From Autumnicola psychrophila (GTDB lineage Bacteria; Bacteroidota; Bacteroidia; Flavobacteriales; Flavobacteriaceae): a stretch of 64,000 nucleotides of DNA. Positions 59,316 to 64,000 of this stretch are shown here, one piece after another. The stretch spans positions 186,001-250,000 of the forward strand of contig NZ_JAVRHN010000006.1 in assembly GCF_031846645.1 (NCBI RefSeq), given 5' to 3'. A program made the position numbers and the translations under genes. The notes beneath the pieces are model-generated. The model did no database searches and was not told where the DNA came from. It was given only the letters and a program-made list of their open reading frames with translations. The first letter of the stretch is position 1. Each line of letters begins with the position of its first letter.

Positions 59316-60359
59316 TTAAACCCAATACCAGTTACTATCTACTAATTTAACTTTTCTCCAGCCAAATCTGGATCCATAATACCATGAATCATTGTACCGC
59401 AGTACAGTTAATCCGCTTACAGTATAGTATTCACCATTAAGGTAAGTCTCTTCAGTAGGTTTCTCTGTTCCTGCTGAGCTTGAAGGATACATACTTTCTA
59501 TTCCTTTCACATCTCCAGATGACAACTTGTTTCTTTGTACAGAATATGCACTACCGTTGTTCCTTACGATCGTAGGTTGACCATTTTTAGAAAAGGAATA
59601 GGAACTATACATCATAATGGAGTTAAAATCAAGATCAGTTGTAAACTCCTCGCCATCGTAGCCCATTTCTTCGTAAGTTTCGAAGTTATGTTCCCGTCCA
59701 CTCTCTATGTTCTCATATAAAATATTAACGTGCCTGTCACGATCTACCCTACTCTGTTCGTGCCACAAGCCAACAGCGTGACCTATTTCATGAATAGTAT
59801 TTCCAGTGCTACAACCACTTGCCAGCGTTATCTCCTGTCTTCCTCCTATTTTACCAATATAAGAAGCACATCCTGCTCCAGAAGTGAAATAGATATAATC
59901 GGATTCGCCGGAGCGTTCGACAAAATCCAGAGAGGTGTTGCTTTCCCAATGCTTTATTGCGTCATATACACGCTCTTGATTAGAAAGATCAGAATCCACC
60001 TGAAAATAAATTGTATTGTCAGTCCATAGTCCTGAGGTTCGACCAGTACTTTTTTGCGGGGTCTCCCCTTCCTGGTACACAAGCTTCTTAGGTTGTATAT
60101 TCGTCATGTCTTTAGGAAGAATTATATCTCCCTGATAAACATAAGATCCTTTAATCTCTTCTACAGGCAATTTTTGTCCTGCAAAGTAGACTTGTGAGGT
60201 AGTACCCAACTGTTTCGGGTAGGCTTTTTCTGTTAAATTTTGGTTAAAAACTTCGGTGGTGGAATTCGGGGTGGTAACGTCAATTTCACTAATTGGGTCT
60301 TCACTACAAGCTAACATTCCAAGCACTGGTAGCAAAAATAAAGCTTTTAATTTTCTCAT
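59316..60359 (-). CDS. M12A (astacin-like) zinc metallopeptidase lipoprotein
   Basis: The 347-residue product has a lipoprotein signal MRKLKALFLLPVLGMLAC (Cys18) followed by SEDP. The catalytic domain (about 105-295) carries the extended zinc motif HEIGHAVGLWHE with His190, Glu191, His194 and His200, and the Met-turn DFNSIMMYSSYSF. GCASYIGKIGG and LASGCS provide disulfide cysteines. The C-terminal 50 residues (YLNGEYYTVSGLTVLRY, then WYYGSRFGWRKV) are Tyr/Trp-rich and may bind substrate or cell wall. The N-terminal 100 residues look like a propeptide. It resembles flavastacin-type secreted proteases, but is lipid-anchored. Confidence 0.92.
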   Translation of the reverse strand: MRKLKALFLLPVLGMLACSEDPISEIDVTTPNSTTEVFNQNLTEKAYPKQLGTTSQVYFAGQKLPVEEIKGSYVYQGDIILPKDMTNIQPKKLVYQEGETPQKSTGRTSGLWTDNTIYFQVDSDLSNQERVYDAIKHWESNTSLDFVERSGESDYIYFTSGAGCASYIGKIGGRQEITLASGCSTGNTIHEIGHAVGLWHEQSRVDRDRHVNILYENIESGREHNFETYEEMGYDGEEFTTDLDFNSIMMYSSYSFSKNGQPTIVRNNGSAYSVQRNKLSSGDVKGIESMYPSSSAGTEKPTEETYLNGEYYTVSGLTVLRYNDSWYYGSRFGWRKVKLVDSNWYWV

Positions 60360-60686
60360 AAGGAGGTTTAGACTTTTGGGGATTTTTTCTATTCCCGATT
60401 AATAATTTGTTTTTGTATTTGGCAAAGTCCATACCATAAATAAGCTCCAAACTAGCACCAGTACTTTAACAGCTAGATTCCTACAAGATCAATGTAAGAA
60501 TATTATTTCCATTAGGACGGACTAATTTTCGGAACTAAATCTCTTTTTCTTCTGTAAAAAAATTTGTTGTTTGCGGTACACCTGGTGCGATATTAAAAAA
60601 TGAACGACCTCTACCCTAAATGTATTTTATATGAACATAAAGATTTTTAGAACTAAAAAAATTATGTGAATTTTAATAAAAAGAAA

Positions 60687-60710
60687 GCCATTCAGCAAAA
60701 TCTGAATGGC
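60687..60710 (-). terminator. Intrinsic terminator after the first paralogous lipoprotein gene
   Basis: GCCATTCAG (60687-60695) pairs with CTGAATGGC (60702-60710); TTTCTTTTT follows on the minus strand. Confidence 0.82.
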
Positions 60711-60724
60711 CTTCTCCATTGCTA

Positions 60725-60740
60725 CTCCAGTTAACTGGAG
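60725..60740. repeat. Perfect 16-bp palindrome CTCCAGTTAACTGGAG
   Basis: CTCCAGTTAACTGGAG is a perfect inverted repeat between the lipoprotein stop codon and the terminator; flanking bases extend the pairing imperfectly (TTGCTA / AGCAGTCAA). It may form an RNA hairpin protecting the mRNA 3' end. Confidence 0.5.
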
Positions 60741-60799
60741 CAGTCAATTAATCTTCTAAATAATTAGTCACCCCCCGGTTAAAAAATTACAGAAGACTA

Positions 60800-62347
60800 T
60801 TATTCCAGGATGATGCAAAGATTGGCTCTCACCTCTACTTCCAGATCTGTATAACTGAAATCCCCTTCTACTGTTATTTGAAAGAAGGTGTTAGCTAAAT
60901 CCGTATCAGCACATTGGATCACTTCGCCATTCACCAGAATCTCAATATCATCCATGCCATAACCTTCTTGTACAAAGAAGGTAGCTCCAACTACTAAATC
61001 TCCATCTTCTTCTACAGTGAATCTCAAGGTGCCAATGGCCGTATCATTATAAATCCAGTCAATCGGAAAATCGTTTGAAACTGTACCCTCAAAGGTAGAT
61101 GTTATACAGCCAGTATCAGCCGTAGGAAGACATGGTTCAGGCTCCTCTGTTACCTCTTCACCACAATTGGGATCAGAATCATTAACACATCCGTCATTCT
61201 CGTCCATATTGTCAATGCCATCATTATCGCAATCAAACTCTCCATACCCGACCGCATTCTCATCACATCTATTCTCCACACCATCATCATCACAGTCTGC
61301 ATTAGGATCTGTATTTTCACAATCTTCTCCTCCACCGTTTCCGCCGCCAGTTTGACCGTCATCCTGTCCGCAACCTAAGAACACGTGCCAGTAATCAACT
61401 GTGGAATCATTTTCATCAGCATCAAGTAGGCCCTCTATTTCATTCCAGCTCAAGTATCCGGACTTAGTTATAGATCCATCTTCTATGTCTGAGTAATTAC
61501 CTTCCCAATCCAGAAGAGTTACTTCATAATAGAGATATCCATTTTCTCCATCCTCACCAAGCATAGGTGCAGGAATAGTCATACAAACAGGTTCTGCATA
61601 GTAATCTCCATATTGATTGATGTCCGTCACAGGCATAGAATCTTCAATTAACAGTTCATCATCTGCACCTTCTATAACATACCAAAGATCAACACTGTAA
61701 TTTGCAGTATAGTGCCTTCCATTTTCTGTACAATAGTTTGTAAAGAAGCATAATTCATAGAGTTCCCGTGGAATTATATCAAAAAACAAATAGCCATATT
61801 GATTTACTTCACGGTCATCGTAACAAAGCACTTCAACATCTACATACTTCTTCACCCCTGCTCCAAGATTAATGGTTATTGGAAGTGCATCGGTTACATA
61901 GCCATTGTAAACTCCGCTATCATCCTCATCTATTGGTGCGATCCAGATCATGTTACCCGCTTCATCATAAACTATAAATTCCTCAAGCTGGTAAGTTCCC
62001 GGAGTTAATTCCAGATCTGCCGAATAATCGGTAAAATAATCCATCACACCATCATCATTTAGATCGTCTGAAAGAACATTTAAAGTAACAGCATCCATTT
62101 CCTCTCCGTCCATAGAAAGTACGACCATTACACTGGCTGGTGCAGCATCGGAACATTCCGGTACATCAGCAAAGTGGTTTTTCGTCTGGGAACGGTTATT
62201 TAAAAGATCATTTAAGGTGGCACCGAAGGATAAAGTGGCTTTATCTGTATTGCCTTCTATAGCGGACTCTGATTCCTCTTTACTACAGGAAGTGAGAAGC
62301 AGAGCTATTGCCCCTAATAAGGTAAATATCAATTTAAAATTTCTCAT
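60800..62347 (-). CDS. Surface lipoprotein with Asp-rich calcium-binding-like region (paralogue 1)
   Basis: The 515-residue product has a lipoprotein signal ending ALLLTSC (Cys21) and then SKEESE, which fits the Bacteroidota surface-export signal. Residues about 35-190 are a conserved module shared with the next gene (ATLSFGATLNDLLNNRSQTK onward). A middle region follows, then an Asp/Asn/Cys-rich stretch (about 350-405: DPNADCDDDGVENRCDEN, DCDNDGIDNMDEND, DSDPNCGEE) like thrombospondin type 3 calcium repeats, and a C-terminal beta domain of about 110 residues. The protein is probably exposed outside the cell; ligand or function is unknown. Confidence 0.85.
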   Translation of the reverse strand: MRNFKLIFTLLGAIALLLTSCSKEESESAIEGNTDKATLSFGATLNDLLNNRSQTKNHFADVPECSDAAPASVMVVLSMDGEEMDAVTLNVLSDDLNDDGVMDYFTDYSADLELTPGTYQLEEFIVYDEAGNMIWIAPIDEDDSGVYNGYVTDALPITINLGAGVKKYVDVEVLCYDDREVNQYGYLFFDIIPRELYELCFFTNYCTENGRHYTANYSVDLWYVIEGADDELLIEDSMPVTDINQYGDYYAEPVCMTIPAPMLGEDGENGYLYYEVTLLDWEGNYSDIEDGSITKSGYLSWNEIEGLLDADENDSTVDYWHVFLGCGQDDGQTGGGNGGGEDCENTDPNADCDDDGVENRCDENAVGYGEFDCDNDGIDNMDENDGCVNDSDPNCGEEVTEEPEPCLPTADTGCITSTFEGTVSNDFPIDWIYNDTAIGTLRFTVEEDGDLVVGATFFVQEGYGMDDIEILVNGEVIQCADTDLANTFFQITVEGDFSYTDLEVEVRANLCIILE

Positions 62348-62400
62348 AATAAAACGTTTTGGTTAATTAATAGAATAAATAGAAGATTTTTATTCAGGGA

Positions 62401-62424
62401 AAGAGCACCTATGAGAGTGCTCTT
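62401..62424 (-). terminator. Hairpin after the second paralogous lipoprotein gene
   Basis: AAGAGCAC (62401-62408) pairs with GTGCTCTT (62417-62424). The T-run beyond it on the minus strand is short, so termination may be weak. Confidence 0.45.
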
Positions 62425-62479
62425 CCTCGAATAAAAAACCCGGGAGAAAAAGATATATCGTAATCTCCTCCTATTGCAT

Positions 62480-63973
62480 TTACTGCAAAATAAACTCTCC
62501 ACAGGCTACTGGAAGTGAACCCTCGTAGTCGTCATCATCAGCTGTTCCAGCTCCATCAAGATCTACACTGAGACCATGTAAAACCGTAACTTTTTTGTCT
62601 AATGGCGTTACAAGCTCCAAATCAGCATTAGTTAAAGTGAAAGTTCTTTCATAGAAGTACATGCCCATACCAGGATTTGCTAATGGAAAATTTCCATCTT
62701 CCTGAACTAATGACAGTTGTACGGGACCATAATATGGCGCTCCTTCTCCTATTTCTACAAAACCATTTCCGTTAGTATCATTGCCCATATCAGGACAGGT
62801 TGCATTATCTTCATTTGCATCAGTTCCTACTGTGAACCCATGAATATGCTGAGGATGTCTTTGACCTACCTCCATATTGTAAGCTAAGACTGAAGTGTAT
62901 AATGTGTTTCCTTCAAGTCTAGCATAGGAAAAAGCTACTGCTCCAGAATCATTTAGATCCTTTAAACAAGCTTTGTAATTCTTCGCTTCGTCCTGAGGGT
63001 CGGTAAAAATAGGTGGAGTGTCTGTTTGTCCACATCCGTAGAAAAAGTGCAGGTAATCTAAATTATCATCTCCATCAAAGAAAGACCTTACTTCCATATC
63101 GGTTATTACACCACTACGAATTATTCTCTCTGTAGTCTCATACTGATCTGTTTCCATAATTGTAATCTCGAAGTAATACTCATCATCACCTGCTCCATCA
63201 GGCAGTGCAAAGCATAAAGGTGCTGCAGAATATTCTCCGTTTTCCATTTCTACCTCTGCTGAAAGTCCATCATAAAGTTGGTCGGTATTTTCACCATCTT
63301 CACGAAGCCACACGTCAACACTGTAAGAAGCCACATAATGTCTTCCGTTAGGTGGGCAGAAGTTTCCAAATAAGCAGAATTCAATTACTTCCTTACCTTC
63401 AAAATCGAAAAACAGATAACCATACTGATTTACCTCACGATCGTCAAAACAAAGTACCTCTACATCTACATATTTCTTCACTCCTGCTCCAAGGTTAATG
63501 GTGATTGGCAGTGCATCTGTTACGTAGCCGTTGAACTCTCCACTATCGTCATCATCTATTGGTGCAATCCAGATCATATTATCAGCAGCATCATAAACAA
63601 TAAATTCTTCGAGTTGATAAATTCCCGGAGTTAATTCCAGATCTGCCGAATAATCGGTAAAGTAATCCATCACACCATCGTTATCTAGATCGTCGGAAAG
63701 AACGTTTAAGGTAACAGCATCCATGTCCACTCCGCCCATAGAAAGGACAATCATTACACTGGCTGGTGCAGCATCGGAACATTCCGGTACATCAGCAAAG
63801 TGGTTTTTCGTCTGGGACCTGTTGTTTAAAAGGTCATTTAGAGTTGCGCCAAAAGACAGGGTAGCTTTTTCAGTGCTTCCTTCTATGGCGGGTTCGGATT
63901 CCTCTTTACTACAAGAGGTTAAAAAAAGCGTCAATGCTAAAATTGACATCATTGTAATTTTGAACTTTTTCAT
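62480..63973 (-). CDS. Surface lipoprotein with CHRD-like C-terminal domain (paralogue 2)
   Basis: The 497-residue product has the same signal pattern (LTLFLTSC with Cys21, then SKEESEPA) and the same N-terminal module as the preceding gene, nearly identical for the first 185 residues. The middle region is related but diverged. The C-terminus (about 335-497) is different: YKACLKDLNDSGAVAFSYA, RHPQHIHGFTVGTD, CPDMGNDTNGNGFVEIGEGAP and YYGPVQLSL, resembling CHRD-type or Cu/Zn-superoxide-dismutase-like domains that carry an HxHG motif. Function unknown. A 66-bp stretch is identical in DNA between the two genes. Confidence 0.85.
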   Translation of the reverse strand: MKKFKITMMSILALTLFLTSCSKEESEPAIEGSTEKATLSFGATLNDLLNNRSQTKNHFADVPECSDAAPASVMIVLSMGGVDMDAVTLNVLSDDLDNDGVMDYFTDYSADLELTPGIYQLEEFIVYDAADNMIWIAPIDDDDSGEFNGYVTDALPITINLGAGVKKYVDVEVLCFDDREVNQYGYLFFDFEGKEVIEFCLFGNFCPPNGRHYVASYSVDVWLREDGENTDQLYDGLSAEVEMENGEYSAAPLCFALPDGAGDDEYYFEITIMETDQYETTERIIRSGVITDMEVRSFFDGDDNLDYLHFFYGCGQTDTPPIFTDPQDEAKNYKACLKDLNDSGAVAFSYARLEGNTLYTSVLAYNMEVGQRHPQHIHGFTVGTDANEDNATCPDMGNDTNGNGFVEIGEGAPYYGPVQLSLVQEDGNFPLANPGMGMYFYERTFTLTNADLELVTPLDKKVTVLHGLSVDLDGAGTADDDDYEGSLPVACGEFILQ

Positions 63974-64000
63974 ACTTAAAAAATTTAGGTTAAAATATTT

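Larger units (their letters stand above)
60360..60799. other. 440-bp intergenic region upstream of the astacin-like gene
   Basis: The left 320 bp are AT-rich with no open frame or clear promoter element. The right end carries a terminator hairpin (60687-60710) and a perfect palindrome (60725-60740) that belong to the 3' end of the neighbouring lipoprotein gene. Confidence 0.5.

Noticed and set aside
1..64000. rRNA, tRNA, CRISPR arrays, insertion sequences
   Set aside because: No conserved tRNA or rRNA sequence, regular spacer-repeat array, transposase frame or terminal inverted repeats were noticed on either strand.

Overview
The window reads as an AT-rich chromosome segment of a marine-type flavobacterium (Bacteroidota, Flavobacteriaceae). 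The signs are candidate -7 promoter elements of the form TAnnTTTG in front of many genes, lipoproteins with an SKEE-type surface-export signal after the lipobox cysteine, a NUDIX-type sugar regulator, a RibBA whose cyclohydrolase half has lost its zinc cysteines, and several family-specific genes (DUF6952, HD-PycTM). No rRNA, tRNA, CRISPR array, prophage or insertion sequence was seen. Most of the window is housekeeping or metabolic.

Layout. 1-900: a partial conserved gene and a gene-poor stretch holding two copies of a structured, terminator-like RNA unit. 0.9-3.2 kb: the 5-oxoprolinase operon pxpABC. 3.2-6.4 kb: a DUF2891 lipoprotein and comM/yifB. 6.7-9.6 kb: pfkA, gap and a BadF-type sugar kinase. 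9.6-12.9 kb: a 736-bp leader or intergenic region with a small-RNA candidate, then the B12-dependent ribonucleotide reductase nrdJ. 13-19.9 kb: a hydroxypyruvate-isomerase-like protein and a galactose utilisation locus (NUDIX regulator, galK, galT, Na+/sugar symporter, galM) with a matching palindromic operator in front of both galK and the symporter. 19.9-27 kb: DUF885 and CocE/NonD peptidase-like hydrolases, tilS, pabB, an FMN reductase. 27-33.5 kb: a mutarotase-like protein, a DEAD-box helicase, a 35-residue Lys/Ala-rich protein, lpd, nhaC. 33.7-38 kb: an oxidative-stress group (peroxiredoxin, thioredoxin, DUF6952, tpx) followed by dgkA, an alpha/beta hydrolase and a universal stress protein. 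38.2-44.5 kb: ftsK, a LolA-like carrier, an LptF/G permease, ribBA, a nitroreductase. 44.7-53.1 kb: a SanA/YdcF protein, a holin-like membrane protein, a 1240-residue phosphoesterase / kinase-like / beta-barrel lipoprotein, an HD-PycTM membrane protein and a large GAF protein. 53-59 kb: TlpA-type thioredoxin, SIMPL protein, rhomboid protease, LpxL-type acyltransferase, glmM, AcpH-like protein. 59-64 kb: an astacin-like metalloprotease lipoprotein and two modular paralogous surface lipoproteins.

How the parts fit. The galactose locus forms a regulon: uptake by the symporter, anomer conversion by GalM, then GalK and GalT, probably repressed by the NUDIX regulator acting at the shared palindrome. 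pfkA-gap links this to glycolysis. ftsK, the LolA-like carrier, the LptF/G permease, the LpxL-like enzyme and glmM serve division and the cell envelope.

Most worth a second look: (1) the duplicated RNA unit at 386-893, whose inner stem shows a compensatory base-pair change; (2) a kinase-like catalytic signature between the phosphoesterase and barrel parts of the 1240-residue lipoprotein; (3) the HD-PycTM protein, related to Pycsar anti-phage effectors but with no cyclase nearby, convergent with a GAF protein; (4) an interspersed palindromic repeat, CGAAAATTGnCAATTTTCG, concentrated between convergent genes.
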